A stretch of DNA of 64,000 bases from G036327475 sp036327475 (GTDB lineage Bacteria > Pseudomonadota > Gammaproteobacteria > Enterobacterales > Enterobacteriaceae): positions 124,001-188,000 of the forward strand of contig NZ_CP132913.1 of the NCBI RefSeq assembly GCF_036327475.1, in the 5' to 3' direction. Below the pieces are notes generated by a model that saw only the letters and a program-made list of their open reading frames with translations, was not told the DNA's origin and did no database searches. Positions 19,860 to 29,741 of the stretch are shown here, piece by piece (position 1 is the stretch's first letter; every line of letters begins with the position of its first letter). A program made the position numbers and the translations under genes.

Positions 19860-20880
19860 GGTGGCAACCCACGGTGGCGCGGCACCGCCAAACTCCGCTG
19901 ATGGCGACCTGGCGCCGCGGGAGCGCTCATTGCGTGCCGGTTCTGACCGAAAAAATCTAGTATCCCAGTTATTCAGCGCTGACGTGGGTACGGCAGTCCA
20001 GGCCGGCCGGCGACAATTTTGCCGCGAGAAATTCGGCCTGGTGCCGTCGGTTGGTGGAACGCTGAAAGTCGCTTTTGCCAGGCCGTTTGCTACTCATGGC
20101 GCTGGCCGCTGCCATGTATAGCGTTTAGTTCATGTCTGCCAGGCTGCGCCGCTGGATAAATGGAGATTGGGGCGTAGTGCCGAGCGTGATCATCGGCGTC
20201 ATCACCGACCTGTGGCTCGCGCCGCATTTGGCCGGGAGTGCTCGGCAGCATTATGCTGTTACCGGTGTCGTTGCCGCTGCTCGTGCTTGCCATGGCCACC
20301 TAGCCGGCTGCCGCGCGTTGACAATAGCGTGTTCTAGGGGGCTGCTCGCGCCACTTAGTGGCCAGTCTCTGCAGCTGCTGCGGACACAGCCCTCTACTTC
20401 TACTGTTCTACTTTACTGTCCGTTTTGAACCAATCAGCCCACCTGTCATGCTTTTGGATGAGCGCATTGGTGTGCAACGACCGCCTGTATCGACGCCGAT
20501 GTGCTGGTGGTATAGCGCCGAAGCGGCGCGCGGCTTTGCGGCTATCTAGCGGGTATCGTGAGGAGGCAAGCAGCCGTTGACCGCCGCTTCGATGTTTGCT
20601 GTGCTGGAACAGCAGCGAAATGTGGTGCGCGCGCGACGGGCGCAGCGGCAATCGCTGCCACTGCATCGGCAAGGTGTGCCCAGTAAGTGGCGCAAAATGA
20701 ACGGCAAACGGCCTATGAGGCATTAAGCGAATAACTGGCCGCGCTATCGAACGGAAGTGGGGCGGTGCAACCGGTGCTAGCCGATGCGCAGGGATAGCAC
20801 CAGGGTGATCTAGCTAAGCGATATCGATAAAGCCTTTGGTATCCAAATGCGATGAGCCAAAAACTGCGGCATCTGGCCAC
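19860..20880 (+). pseudogene. pstC-like phosphate ABC permease relic (long form)
   Basis: Pieces match the long PstC type found in Pseudomonas and some enterics: EKFGLVPSVGGTLKVAFA, then SARLRRWI, VPSVIIGVITDLWLAPHLAG and SIMLLPVSLPLLVLAMAT across frames. These correspond to the membrane segment with the conserved GxxGTLxxA start and the PSVxxG permease loop. Downstream of about 20430 the sequence is poorly readable. It is followed by pstA and pstB relics on the same strand. Confidence 0.55.
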
Positions 20881-20939
20881 GCAGACCTGTCGTTTCGTTA
20901 GCCTACATGACACCGTGTGAGAGGGCGACTGGGTCTTTG

Positions 20940-21596
20940 CGGCAATGCCGGCACACTGCTGCTGGTGATAACTGCTGTTGGTGATCGTCATGCCCCTTGG
21001 AGTTGTGGCGGCCATTTACTTGCATGAATATACGGCTCGACACTGGCTGACCCGACTCCGTATCGTGGCGAGCCACTTGGCCGGCGTGCCGTCAATTGTC
21101 TATGGTATTTTGGTCTGGGGTTTTTATCCATACGAACTTGCGGGATAAACTCTTTTATGCCGACACCTTGCCGTCACCGACCTTCGGCACTCCGGATTAC
21201 TATGGTCCGTGCTAACGCTGGCGCTGCTGACCCTGCTGGCGGTGATTATCGCTACCGAGGAAGGACTGGAGAGCATCCCTTCCTCCCTGCGCACGAGACG
21301 CTGTCGCTCGGCGCGGCGTCGGCGATGATGACTGGGCTGATTCTGACAGTGGCGTACGCGGCAGAGGAAACCACGCTGCTGATGTTGGTAGGCGTCATCA
21401 AATCGGCACTGAAGCTTCCTCTGGACTGGACATTGCATTTTCTACCAAATGCACGATTGGCGTTTCAAAGCCAAGATGGCGATGCAGTGCAACCGATGGC
21501 TTCGCCACCGCGTTGCTGTTAATTGTCATCGTCGTGTTGTTGAATCTGGCCGCAATGGGCTTACGCCCCGGCTGTGTGAAAAGTATCGTGCGTTAA
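20940..21596 (+). pseudogene. pstA-like phosphate ABC permease relic
   Basis: Clear permease text: LLLVIVMPLGVVAAIYLHEY with TARHWLTRLRIVASHLAGVP and SIVYGILVWGF, then in another frame LTLALLTLLAVIIATEEGLE and SIPSSLR, MMTGLILTVAYAAEETTLLM and LNLAAMGLRP near the end. The EAA-loop equivalent (VPSSLRE) is interrupted. Two or more frameshifts and a deletion after the EAA loop are visible. PstA of the Pst high-affinity phosphate system is the best fit. Confidence 0.7.
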
Positions 21597-21620
21597 CATT
21601 ACGATAGGGAACAGGCTGTG

Positions 21621-21723
21621 ATGTCCCGAGTCCTCCCTTTACTCTTTCACGGTGCGGTCGCCACACCAGAACAGAATACGCAGCCGGTGGCGCTGGAAAC
21701 CGAACATCTGCGGGTACGCTATG
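21621..21723 (+). pseudogene. pstB N-terminal scrap, fused to the purM relic
   Basis: MSRVLPLLFHGAVATPEQNT followed by PVALETEHLRVRYGT matches the start of PstB-type ATPases (xLxxxxLxVxYG). The sequence switches at about 21724 to the minus-strand 3' part of purM, so everything from the Walker A motif on is deleted. The junction marks a deletion between two convergent genes. Confidence 0.55.
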
Positions 21724-22430
21724 GCACAACTTGTCCTCGACAATGTATCGCACCGCCGGCCGTTGCCAGCTGTTTTCATCGATCACCGCCTGGGCCCAGG
21801 CCGGCAGAACGCATGGGATATTCTCCCAGAAAGCCGCCGCCGATTAAATACGCGGATCGCATGTACCTCGGTCTGCTCAATAAGGGAAGCAGCGCTTTAA
21901 CGTGAATGCGCATCGGCGTCAGCAGGTGATTCGCCAGCGATTCGCCCTCTGTCCGCGTCTGTTCTGGTCGATCTGGCTGAAGGGCAAAATCCTATGCACC
22001 AGTGAGTAACCGTTGGAATGTGGGCCGCTTGAGGTCAGTGCCCAGTTTTCCACGACGCCGCGAAAAGCCGGCGACGTCATAATCCTCACTGTGATACATG
22101 CCCGGCATTTCACGGCCGCGGTATCGACGTCCAGCTTGCTGGTGGCATGATAATCGAAAACAATGGCGCACGAATCACCAGGTCGTTAACGCACATTGCC
22201 CCTAAATCGATGCCGATGGTATCGTGGCGTTTTAACTCCATGACCAGACGCAGTTTGCAGAATCAGCTCGCGGCATTTCCGTGGCAGCGCGCACAGCGCA
22301 CTATGAAGCCGGTCAGCCCGCCACTACTTCTTCTGGGCGCTTGGTCTGTTTACAACACCTTTAATACGGTCTACCACAACATCTGCGCCTTTGTAACCGA
22401 GAGAGAGGTTTTATCGGTTACTGCAAGATC
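21724..22430 (-). pseudogene. purM: purM relic (AIR synthetase)
   Basis: PurM closes the imidazole ring in de novo purine synthesis. On the minus strand the relic reads ALPRKCRELIL, RHDTIGIDLGAMCVNDLV-type text, DYHATSKLDVDTAA, YHSEDYDVAGF, GSSGPHSNGYSLV-like text (TSSGPHSNGYSLVHRI), LLTPMRIHVKALLPLIEQTE and, near the junction, FWENIPCVLPAWAQAVIDEN. The N-terminal SYKDAGVDI motif, an internal block and the C-terminus are missing, and the frame changes repeatedly. It diverges from upp as in E. coli. Confidence 0.88.
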
Positions 22431-22588
22431 TCCACGGAGATAACCTGTTGCTTGAAATGGGCGCAGCCAATTCTAACAGCGTGGGCAATCGCGAGAGCTG
22501 TTGCATTCGCGTCGGCATTTTGTTGACTATGGTCCCATAGGCTTGATCCCAATCAGGCAAATACGTATGGTGCGGCTCGAAAAGGGGT

Positions 22589-22594
22589 TATAAT
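22589..22594 (+). promoter_or_regulatory. Possible -10 box of upp
   Basis: TATAAT lies 44 bp upstream of the upp start, within GGGGTTATAATCTCG. The region at -35 (TATGGT) is poor. A good ribosome-binding site AGGGGGAG precedes the ATG. Confidence 0.5.
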
Positions 22595-22637
22595 CTCGCG
22601 ATTTTTTGGCCGTTCAGTGGCCCTAGGGGGAGATAAC

Positions 22638-23264
22638 ATGAAGGTCGTTGAGATTAAACACCCGCTGGTCAAACACAAGCTGGGATTGATGCGCGCTCAC
22701 AATATCAGTACCAAGCGCTTTCGCGAATTGGCGTCAGAGGTGGGGAGCCTATTGACCTATGTCGCCACCGCCGATATGGAAACCGAAACGGTTACCATCG
22801 AAGGCTGGTGCGGACCGGTTGAAATTGACCAAATCAAAGGAAAGAAAATCACCGTCGTACCTATCCTCCGCGCCGGCCTCGGCATGATGGATGGTGTACT
22901 AGAAAATCTCCCCAGCGCGCGCATCAGCGTAGTCGGCGTCTACCGTGACGAAACGACGCTAATGCCCGTACCTTATTTTCATAAGCTGGTATCAAGTATC
23001 GACGAACGCATGGCGCTAGTAGTGGATCCGATGCTGGCGACTGGCGGCTCGATGATCGCCACCATCAATCTCTTGAAGAAGGCCGGCTGCCGTTGTATCA
23101 AAGTGTTGGTGCTGGTGGCGGCGCCAGAGGGCATTGCGGCGCTGGGAAAGGCACACCCTGACGTGGAGCTTTACTCTGCTGCTATTGATAAGGGACTCAA
23201 CGAAAAAGGCTATATTATGCCGGGCCTGGGTGACGCAGGCGATAAAATATTTGGTACAAAATAA
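22638..23264 (+). CDS. upp: Uracil phosphoribosyltransferase
   Basis: Upp makes UMP from uracil and PRPP, the main pyrimidine base salvage step. The PRPP-binding motif VVDPMLATGGSM, the segment ILRAGLGMMDGV and the C-terminal uracil-binding stretch GYIMPGLGDAGDKIFGTK are present. The ATG at 22638 behind AGGGGGAGATAAC gives 208 residues, the E. coli length. The GTG-type start at 22617 would add seven unrelated residues. It is intact, whereas uraA, the uracil importer just downstream, is broken. Confidence 0.97.
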   Translation: MKVVEIKHPLVKHKLGLMRAHNISTKRFRELASEVGSLLTYVATADMETETVTIEGWCGPVEIDQIKGKKITVVPILRAGLGMMDGVLENLPSARISVVGVYRDETTLMPVPYFHKLVSSIDERMALVVDPMLATGGSMIATINLLKKAGCRCIKVLVLVAAPEGIAALGKAHPDVELYSAAIDKGLNEKGYIMPGLGDAGDKIFGTK

Positions 23265-23298
23265 TTTTGATTTGACACTGAATTTGAGGAAAGTCGCC

Positions 23299-24416
23299 AT
23301 TACCCGTCGCGCCATCAGAGTGTCGGAATGCCCGCCGCTGATGAAAACCATCCCACTGAGTTTGCAGCACCTGTTCGCCATGTTTGGCACCACGGTGCTG
23401 GTGCCAATTTTATTTGCACCGCCCTGCTGTTTAATGGTATCGGCACCTTGTTGTACCTGTTATCTGCAAGGCTAAAATCCCCGCATATCTCGGCTCCAGC
23501 TTCGCCTTTATTTCGCCTGTACTGCTGTTGTCGCCGCTCGGCCATGAGTAGCGCGCTATTTGTCGTCAAGAAGGCGGGAAGCGGTTGGATCGACATCATT
23601 CCCCCTGCCGCGATTTGGGCAATAGTGGCGGTCATCGGCCTGGAGCTAGCTGGTGTCGCGGCCAATATGGCAAGTCTGTTGCCTGGCGTCGATGGACGCT
23701 ACCGCCGTGGCCATATCCCTGGCCACCCTCGGCGTTACGGTGCTGGGGGTTTGTATTGCAGGTTTTGGCCATCATTCCGCGCTAGGTATCGTGGATTTTC
23801 GGCCGCCGCCCCTAGTTCGCGCTGCCGACATTTTACCACTCGCGCTTTGAATGGATAGCTATTCTGACTACCCTGCCGGCGGCGCTGGTGATGATAGCTG
23901 AACATGTGGGGCACTTAGTGATAGCCGTCAATATTGTGAGCGCGACTTATTGCGCAATCCTGGCCTGTGCCACTCGCTGTTCGCCAACGGCGCGTCAACC
24001 CTGCTTTCGGGCTTTTTGGGTCGACGCCGAACACCACTTACGGTGAAAATATCGGTGTCATGGCGATAGCCCGCGTTTACAGCATCTGGGTCATTGGCAG
24101 GGCGGCGTCCAGACGGTGCCGCTACCGGTGATGGGCGGAGTGTCGTTGCTATTGTACGGCGTCATCGCCGCCTCTGGCGCTCGGGTGCTAATCGAATTGA
24201 AGGTCAATTATAACAAAGTGCAAAACCTGCTTCTGATCTCGGTTATCCTGGTTATCGACGTCAGCGGCGCCAAAATCCATCTGGGCGCCGTCGAGTGGAA
24301 AGGTATGGCGCCTAGCAACGGTGGTTGGTATCGCGCTTAGCCTGATATTTCGCGTTATTACGCCGCTGCTCGGCGAAGAGAAAATCCTCGAACCCGATGA
24401 AGGAACGCCATACTGA
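23299..24416 (+). pseudogene. uraA: uraA relic (uracil permease)
   Basis: UraA is the uracil/proton symporter of the NCS2 family, normally co-transcribed with upp. Order of readable parts: TRRAIRVSECPPLMKTIPLS, LQHLFAMFGTTVLVPILF, LLFNGIGTLLYLL, FVVKKAGSGWIDI, AIVAVIGLELAGVAANMASL, FEWIAILTTLPAALVMIAEH-type text, STPNTTYGENIGVMAIARVY-type text, PLPVMGGVSLLLYGVIAASG, ARVLIELKVNYNKVQNLLL and EEKILEPDEGTPY. The start codon reads ATT. Numerous frameshifts divide it. Confidence 0.93.
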
Positions 24417-24492
24417 CGGCCGCGCCGTCCTCGCGGTGCGGTAAAGTTATGGTAAACTGGCAAAGTTCTTTACCAGAACGCAAGAGGTACAT

Positions 24493-25189
24493 CTGAATAC
24501 GCCGACGCAGCTTTCTTTGACCGCTCTATCTACCCGATGGAAACCTTCGCCAGCTTTTATCCTGGCGAAAATGGCGCACTGCTGGCGGCGCTACAGGAAA
24601 TGCTGTCCCATGAACACAGCAGTTACCTCTTTTGGTCATGCAAGGGGAGCAGCCGCAGCCATTTATTGCGCGCCGCCTGCGCGGCGCTGTCGGCGCGCAC
24701 TCAGGCGGTAGGCTATGCGCCGCTGGATAAACGCACCTGGTTCGTTCCTGAAGTGCTGGAAGGAATGAAGCAATTAGCGCTGATGACCATCGATAATATC
24801 GAGTGTATCGTCGGCGATCCATCGTGGGAAATAACAATTTTCAATCTCTATAATCGCATTCAGGAAACCGGGCGCACCCGACTCATCATTAGCGGCAATT
24901 GCCCGCCACGTCAATTAAATCTTAACCTACCTGACCTGGCCTCTCGTTTGGACTGGTGGCAGATTTATCGTTTGCAGTCGCTATCTGATGAAGAGAAGGG
25001 CGCGGTCCTGCAACTGCGGGCGAACCTGCGTGGATTTAAGTTGCCGGAAGATGTCAGCCGCTTTTGTTAAAACGATTGGAAAGAGATATGCGAACGCTGT
25101 CGGCGACGCTAGATCAGTTGGATCATGCGTCCATCTGTGCGCAGCGCAAACTGACCATTCCGTTCGTCAAGGCCATTTTGAATCTCTGA
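24493..25189 (+). pseudogene. hda: hda relic (regulatory inactivation of DnaA)
   Basis: Hda, with the DNA-loaded sliding clamp, stimulates ATP hydrolysis by DnaA and prevents over-initiation. The start is a CTG, as in E. coli hda, giving LNTPTQLSL with the clamp-binding QLSL motif. A shift at about 24525-24536 breaks the frame before ETFASFYPGENGALLAALQE. The AAA+ part then runs open: YAPLDKRTWFVPEVL, MTIDNIECIVGD, RTRLIISGN and LASRLDWWQIYRLQ. A second shift at about 25066 (SRFC stop instead of RFLLKRLERDMRTL) removes the C-terminal helices. The end KLTIPFVKAILNL is still readable. Confidence 0.88.
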
Positions 25190-25275
25190 GGCTTTGATGT
25201 GCTTTAACCCTGAACACCGCCTATTCTGGTCGTCAGTATGGTACGCCATGCAAGTGTTCCGCAGTGGCGCGCGGT

Positions 25276-26043
25276 TTAGGGGCGCGCGCCTTTCTCATAC
25301 TGCGCGAAGCGTAGCTGCAACTGCCCAATCTGATCGATACGTGCGTCATAATGCGCCTGCTGTAAGCTGCTAAATTTAACCCGGCTACTGGCCTCGCTTA
25401 CATGTCCGCACCGTTTGATCCAACTGCCCCGTTAACCCAGCCGTTCGGCGTGCGCTGTCAGCTCCTGATCCCCTAGGCCCTATCAGGCGCATGCCTGTGT
25501 CAGAAGACCCCAGCCATTGGTGTTGTCAGGGTGAGAAAGGTGTAGCGATTGGGGAACCGTATAACATCGCTGTAGCGATACCATTCGACATAGGAGTTGG
25601 CGAGGTTGAGCAGCAACACCGGCTTGGCATCGCGCCCATTGCCACCCAGCGCCTCAAGTCGGTTGGTGGCCTATCCCATCTGTTTTAGCGCCAGATCGAT
25701 ATCAGTCATCAAATCTGCCAGCCAGATGTTGGACGGTTGCCAGGTTAACAAGGGTTGCAGCGTATGTTTGGCGTCGTCATATTTTTGGATAGAACAAAAC
25801 GCCTGCCCGTACTGCGCAGCTAATGATGTATGATCTAATAGCGGATCGTTGATAATCGTGGCGCTGAGGCACAGTAGGTGCACGAAGCAGTCCCCCATTT
25901 TTGCCCAGGGTGTTGCCGATAGCGGTACCCATATCCAGCAGATTGTCCTGGATTTCATTGGTCTGCGTCTGGAGTGTGCCGACGAACGCGGTCAGCAACA
26001 GCGCGATAAGGCTTTTTCAACCGAGTAACCAGAGTTAACCCAT
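25276..26043 (-). pseudogene. bepA: bepA (yfgC) relic, periplasmic chaperone/protease
   Basis: BepA is a periplasmic M48 metalloprotease and chaperone for outer-membrane protein assembly and LptD. The relic keeps the mature N-terminus (DNLLDMGTAIGNTLG, then INDPLL), jumps to the TPR region (AAQYGQAFCSIQKYDDAKHT, LQPLLTWQPSN, DLMTDIDLAL), then VLLLNLANSYV and the tail ARIDQIGQLQLRFAQYEKGA. The entire metalloprotease domain with HExxH is deleted, and several frameshifts are present. Confidence 0.87.
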
Positions 26044-26088
26044 GTTTCCGACGGCGGCCGGCCGTCATCCTACACTGCAGATTGCATA

Positions 26089-26556
26089 TCAGACGCTTTT
26101 CAAATAGGCCAACACGATATCATGGTGATTGCTGGTTTTGAAATCATCGAACACTTTTTCGATGGTGCCATCGACACCCACCAGGAAACTGATGCGGTGA
26201 ATACCATCATAGGTTTTGCCCATAAAGCTCTTCTCGCCCCAGACGCCGAACTGGCCGGCGACCTGATGCTCTTCATCGGAGAGCAAAGTGAAATTCAGCA
26301 GCTCTTTTTCGGCGAAGCGGGATAGTTTCTCAGGTTTGTCGGTACTAATGCCAAGGACTTCCACTCCGGCCCTTTTCAGGTCGTCCATGTTATCGCGCAA
26401 CCTGCACGCTTGTACGGTACAGCCTGGCGTCATCGCTTTGGGATAAAAGTAGACCAATACTCTTTGCCCCTGGAAGTCAGTAAGGTTGATGAGTTCACCG
26501 TCCTGATCGGGTAGGCTAAATTGTGGTGCTGTATCACCGGCTTTCAGTGGGGTCAT
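26089..26556 (-). CDS. bcp: Bcp, thiol peroxidase (peroxiredoxin Q)
   Basis: Bcp reduces hydrogen peroxide and organic hydroperoxides in the cytoplasm with thioredoxin as reductant. The peroxidatic Cys46 and resolving Cys51 are in PGCTVQAC, preceded by VLVYFYPKAMT. Other conserved parts are GISTDKPEKLSRFAEKELL and GEKSFMGKTYDGIHRISFL. It has 155 residues (E. coli 156) and no defects. Its ATG overlaps the stop of the upstream gcvR relic (TAATG), so it was translationally coupled to gcvR. With gcvR broken, bcp probably depends on its own ribosome-binding site. Confidence 0.97.
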   Translation of the reverse strand: MTPLKAGDTAPQFSLPDQDGELINLTDFQGQRVLVYFYPKAMTPGCTVQACRLRDNMDDLKRAGVEVLGISTDKPEKLSRFAEKELLNFTLLSDEEHQVAGQFGVWGEKSFMGKTYDGIHRISFLVGVDGTIEKVFDDFKTSNHHDIVLAYLKSV

Positions 26557-27105
26557 TACAATACTCCGTCTCTTTCCTGATGCTGTGGATGATTGATAAC
26601 TCTAATACTGCCCTGCGCATGCAGTTCTGTACAGAGTTGATGAAACCCCTGTTCAATCAGCACAACCTGACCCCAGACCGACCGTGTGCGATCATCGAGA
26701 GTATCAGCCGAGGCGGTGATTGCGGGCTCACCGATTGCGCTTTCGACGCCAGCTCCGCCAATGTCATCTGATGGCTATTAAACAAATCGGTATAGCGCTC
26801 AATGATGTGAGGAAAGTCACCCATTTCCACCGTGACCCACACCGTCTTCGGCGTCGCCGGTTTCTCCTGGGCGTTGGTACGCTTCATGGTAATCAATAAA
26901 TCCAGCTCGGCCCCTTTCAGCGGCAGAGTAGATTCAATTTGCCGGAAAGTAGCATAGTAAAGATAAATTCTTCGCCCAGTATGGCGAGTTGGCTATCTTC
27001 AATATTACAGCCGCAGCGGATGACATGGTGGGTAATAGAACAATGCCAGGCCGGTCTGTGCCCAAGAGTGGTGATAATCAGATAATGTTGCTGTAACGGC
27101 GGCAA
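26556..27105 (-). pseudogene. gcvR: gcvR relic (glycine cleavage regulator)
   Basis: GcvR is an ACT-domain protein that antagonises GcvA activation of the glycine cleavage operon. Parts in order on the minus strand: LQQHYLIITTLG, VIRCGCNIEDSQLAILGEEF, MLLSG, then in another frame STLPLKGAELDLL, ITMKRTNAQEKPATPKTVWV, DFPHIIERYTDLFNSHQMTL, and finally IEQGFHQLCTELHAQGSIRV. At least three frameshifts (near 27070, 26950 and 26690) destroy it. The terminal TAA shares a base with the bcp ATG. Confidence 0.92.
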
Positions 27106-27185
27106 ATGGCGCTTCCTGTCCGGCGGGTTGTGATTTACTGTGATTTCAAAGTACTATTAATAATCTGTTGGTGAGGGGATGGTTA

Positions 27186-28064
27186 ATGTTTACGGGAAGC
27201 ATAGTTGCACTGGTTACTCCGATGGACGAAAAAGGCGCCATCGACCGGGTCAGTCTAAAAAAAATAATCGATTATCACGTCGCCAGCGGCACAGCAGCCA
27301 TCGTGGCCGTGGGAACGACCGGCGAAACGTCTACCCTAACGCATGAAGAGCGTGGCGATGTGGTGATGTGGACCCTTGAGCTTAGCGACGGGCGCGTGCC
27401 CGTTATCGCGGGCACAGGTGCCAACTCTACCTCCGAGGCGCTGTCGTTGACTCGCCGCTTCAACGACAGCGGCATCGCGGGATGCCTTAGTGTTACGCCA
27501 TACTACAACCGTCCGAATCAGGAAGGGTTGTTCCAACACTTTAGAGCTATTGCCGAAAGCAGCGATTTGCCGCAGATCCTGTACAATGTGCCGGTGCGCA
27601 CCGGCTGCGATATGCTGCCACCGACCGTCGCCCGACTGGCGGAAATCAAAAATATTATCGGTATTAAGGAAGCGACTGGGAATTTAAGCCGCGTTAGCCA
27701 GATCCAAGAGCTGGTCAATGCCGATTTCCTTTTGCTAAGCGGCGACGACGCCAGCGCATTGGACTTCATGCAACTCGGCGGCAATGGGGTGATTTCTGTG
27801 ACGGCGAACATAGCTGCGAAGGAAATGGCGCAGATTTGCACGCTGGCAGCCGACGGCAATTACGCCGCTGCTCGCCGTCTGAATCAGTGCCTGATGCCGC
27901 TGCATCAGAAATTATTCTTTGAACCCAGCCCCATACCGGTTAAATGGGCTTGTAAGGCATTGGGATTAATAGCGACTGATACCCTGCGTCTGCCGATGAC
28001 GCCCTTGACCAAGGCGGGCAGCTGTGTGATGAGGCAGGCGTTAACGGATGCGGGTTTGCTGTAA
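27186..28064 (+). CDS. dapA: 4-hydroxy-tetrahydrodipicolinate synthase
   Basis: DapA condenses pyruvate with aspartate semialdehyde, the first committed step to diaminopimelate and lysine. The Schiff-base Lys161 is in GIKEATG. Tyr133 (ILYNVP), Tyr107, Thr44 in GTTGE and Arg138 complete the active site as in E. coli. The ATG at 27186 gives MFTGSIVALVTP and 292 residues, the E. coli length; an in-frame upstream start at 27168 would add six residues. AGGGG lies at a suitable distance. It is intact. The bamC relic begins 16 bp after the stop. Confidence 0.97.
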   Translation: MFTGSIVALVTPMDEKGAIDRVSLKKIIDYHVASGTAAIVAVGTTGETSTLTHEERGDVVMWTLELSDGRVPVIAGTGANSTSEALSLTRRFNDSGIAGCLSVTPYYNRPNQEGLFQHFRAIAESSDLPQILYNVPVRTGCDMLPPTVARLAEIKNIIGIKEATGNLSRVSQIQELVNADFLLLSGDDASALDFMQLGGNGVISVTANIAAKEMAQICTLAADGNYAAARRLNQCLMPLHQKLFFEPSPIPVKWACKALGLIATDTLRLPMTPLTKAGSCVMRQALTDAGLL

Positions 28065-28080
28065 TTCTTAGGGAGATTTA

Positions 28081-28985
28081 ATGGCTTATTCGATGCAAAA
28101 GTCGTGGGTAACGAAAGGGGTAGGCGTCACGCTTATTGTACTGCTCGCGGCCTGTACCGGCGATAAGCGCTATAAACGTCAGGTAAACGGCAATGAAGAA
28201 TACCTAAAAACACCGCCGTTGCACGCACTGTTCAGTCCTTCCAACATGATTTTGCCTCTGCAGAACGGCGACTATGAGATTCCCGCCATCACGCGAAACG
28301 GCGCCGTGGGCAAAGGGCTGGACATCTACCCACCGCACAGCCACTGACGTTGCTGAACGGTTCTTGCTCGCAATATTCCGGCAATAACTCTGTTCTCCAG
28401 TTGGAAAAAGCAAGGGCGATCTCATCGCCCCACGTCAGGACGCGCAGCAGAGGTTGAATATCGATTGGATCCTCTAGAGGCGGACGAAGACGAACGGCAC
28501 AACGGCTGTACCAGAAAGCTTGGCGACGCAGGACTATCGGACTTCGCTGCAGGTAACCTCTCTTGGCTGCAGGTAAGCTCTCTTGGCTGCAGGTAAGCTC
28601 TCTTGGTCTGCGGCAGTAGGACAAGCTGGTGACTAACCCCGCGCTGATGCAGTGCTATACCGTGAGATGCCCAACGGCGTCGTGAACGGGCTTCAACAGC
28701 TTAACGACGAGCGCGCCAACCGTCTCTCATAGGGGTGAGACCGCCGTCTGATCGTGAAAAGCGGCGCTGACAAAAGCGGGCTGCCACTGCCGGTGGTGCG
28801 CTCCCGTACAATATCGTGTGGACCCATCTGCCGGCGGCGTTCTACGTATCGGCAGGACAGCAGCCGCCCACTCGGTATCATCTCAGTGATTTATGATACC
28901 CATGGCAGCGGCATCTGGAACGGATCTAGGCGCCAAAGATCCGGATTTACGCAATGGCGACTATAAACTGCACGCTACAGTTCAT
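28081..28985 (+). pseudogene. bamC: bamC (nlpB) relic
   Basis: BamC is a dispensable lipoprotein of the BAM complex. The first 87 codons are clean: MAYSMQKSWVTKGVGVTLIV with lipobox LLAAC, then RYKRQVNGNEEYLKTPPL and GAVGKGLDIYPP, ending at a premature TGA. Later parts persist in other frames: GNNSVLQLEKA-like text, DYRTSLQVTSLG, GADKSGLPLPVVR, YNIVWTHLPAAF and GAKDPDLRNGDYKL. A 20-bp tandem triplication at 28546-28605 lies inside it. Confidence 0.92.
28546..28605. repeat. 20-bp tandem repeat, three copies, inside bamC relic
   Basis: The unit GCTGCAGGTAAGCTCTCTTG occurs at 28566-28585 and 28586-28605. A copy with one G-to-C change precedes it at 28546-28565. The first copy encodes LQVTSLG of BamC, so the repeat arose by duplicating coding sequence, and the non-multiple of three shifts the frame. 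Confidence 0.9.
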
Positions 28986-29043
28986 CAATCCTTACCTGTA
29001 TTATAGCGTTATTTGCCACTGTTTGTCACTGGAGTATGCAAAG

Positions 29044-29690
29044 ATGCAAAAGTTAGCTGAGTTGTATTTCGGCAAAGCGAAAACGATCTATACCACTGAG
29101 GATCCGGATTTTCTGATCCTGACTTTACGTAACGATACGTCAGCGCTGGAAGGTCAGCTTATCAAGCAATTCGAGCACAAGGGCATGATCAACAATAACA
29201 ATTATTTCATCATGACCAAATTGGCCGAGGCCGGCATCTCAGCCTAGATCATGCACCTGCTTTCCGACAATGAAGTGCTGGTGAAAAGTGCCGGTGGTGC
29301 CACTGGAGTGCGTAGTGCGCAACCGCGCCGCCGGTTCGCTGATGAAGCCATTGGGGTGGAAGAAGGGCTAATCCGGTGGTGTTCGATCTGTTTTTGAAAA
29401 ACAACACAATGCACGATTCGATGATAAACAGCTCCTATTGCACCACCTTCGGCTAGGTCAGTGAACACCACTTGACGTGCATTAAAGCAATTGACCTATC
29501 AGGGCAACGATGTGCTGTGCAAAATTTTTGATAATGCCATGCTCGTTCCGGTGGACTTCAAGCTGGAATTCGGCTCATTCAACGGCGAAATTGTGCTGAG
29601 GGATGAGTGCCCATGGACGGCAAAAACACGCAAAAGTCATCGAAGCCTAGAACTAACCGCGCAATCGTTTACTTGGCGCAGCGGCAGCCT
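29044..29690 (+). pseudogene. purC: purC relic (SAICAR synthetase)
   Basis: PurC joins aspartate to CAIR in de novo purine synthesis. The start MQKLAELYFGKAKTIYTTED runs to MTKLAEAGISA and a TAG at 29245. Further parts follow in other frames: HLLSDNEVLVKS, VVPLECVVRNRAAGS-type text, GVEEGLI, FDLFLKNNTMHDSM-type text, LKQLTYQGNDVLCKIFDN and VPVDFKLEFGSFNGEIVLRD. The ATP- and substrate-binding blocks are split by stops, frameshifts and loss of the C-terminus. Confidence 0.92.
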
Positions 29691-29741
29691 GCCACTTGTC
29701 CGTTGTTATATACCTACCGTCCTCAATAAATTGGGATTACG

